Origin: Acidimicrobiia bacterium
GTDB lineage: Bacteria; Actinomycetota; Acidimicrobiia; IMCC26256; BP-133
Assembly: GCA_025934385.1 (NCBI GenBank)
Contig: JAICYE010000135.1
Span: 1-6,377, forward strand
DNA: 6,377 bases
Direction: 5' to 3'
A model generated the notes under the pieces. That model worked only from the letters and a program-made list of their open reading frames with translations, ran no database searches and was not told the DNA's origin. Below are positions 6,361-6,377 of this stretch, in pieces (positions within the stretch are counted from its first letter, which is position 1; each line of letters opens with the position of its first letter). The translations under genes and the position numbers were made by a program.

Positions 6361-6373
6361 GCGACGAAGTCGC
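6361..6373. other. Short hairpin at the right edge
   Basis: Plus-strand gcgac (6361-6365) and gtcgc (6369-6373) are perfect reverse complements around gaa. It lies in non-coding sequence upstream of trpG and could belong to a longer structure or repeat cut by the window edge. Between this and the other leader hairpin lie CCTAGG (6335-6340), the palindrome GGTCGACC (6341-6348) and a second CCTAG (6357-6361). I see no convincing -35/-10 promoter pair in the 85 leader bases. Confidence 0.3.
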
Positions 6374-6377
6374 GGGA

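Noticed and set aside
5759..6361. 200-codon plus-strand frame opposite trpG
   Set aside because: It is the complement of a gene with intact amidotransferase catalytic residues; its translation is Val/Asp/His-rich and has no family features.
1..6377. CRISPR arrays, tRNA/rRNA genes, insertion sequences or phage genes
   Set aside because: I saw no regularly spaced direct repeats, RNA gene signatures, transposase motifs or flanking terminal repeats; nearly all bases are explained by five well-supported genes.

Overview
This window is very GC-rich (roughly 70% by eye), with strong G/C preference at third codon positions, alternative GTG and TTG starts, and tightly packed genes. Gene content and order point to an actinobacterium: a RodA-type SEDS protein, a PbpA-type class B penicillin-binding protein and a PASTA-domain Ser/Thr kinase on the plus strand, facing a convergent trpG/pabA glutamine amidotransferase. 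As I recall, Mycobacterium tuberculosis has the same arrangement (pstP-rodA-pbpA-pknA-pknB on one strand, trpG on the other). Here there is one kinase instead of two, and a mutY gene sits between the kinase and trpG. That, with the base composition, suggests a deeper actinobacterial lineage such as Acidimicrobiia, but this placement is inference and cannot be settled from the window.

Layout. Bases 1-51 hold the 3' end of an upstream gene, too short to identify (pstP would be expected). rodA (48-1412), pbpA (1409-2968), pknB (2979-4904) and mutY (4901-5713) follow on the plus strand. Their junctions are 4-base overlaps or a 10-base gap, so they look like one transcription unit with translational coupling. 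trpG/pabA (5696-6292, minus strand, GTG start) converges on mutY and their 3' ends overlap by 18 bases, leaving no room for a conventional terminator. Bases 6293-6377 are the leader of trpG. They carry its ribosome binding site and two short perfect hairpins, with no further gene seen.

How the genes work together. RodA polymerises peptidoglycan glycan strands from lipid II, and PbpA is the transpeptidase that cross-links them. PknB senses cell-wall material outside the membrane through four PASTA repeats and phosphorylates cell-wall and division proteins inside. These three form a cell-envelope growth module. MutY (repair of A opposite 8-oxoG) and the amidotransferase (anthranilate/aminodeoxychorismate synthesis) are functionally unrelated neighbours.

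The region is mostly a conserved core locus. I do not see an undescribed system. The points most worth a second look are the mutY placement with a TTG start overlapping the pknB stop, the Glu in place of the usual catalytic Asp in this MutY, its lack of a NUDIX-like domain, the apparent absence of pknA, and GC-only hairpins just before several start codons.
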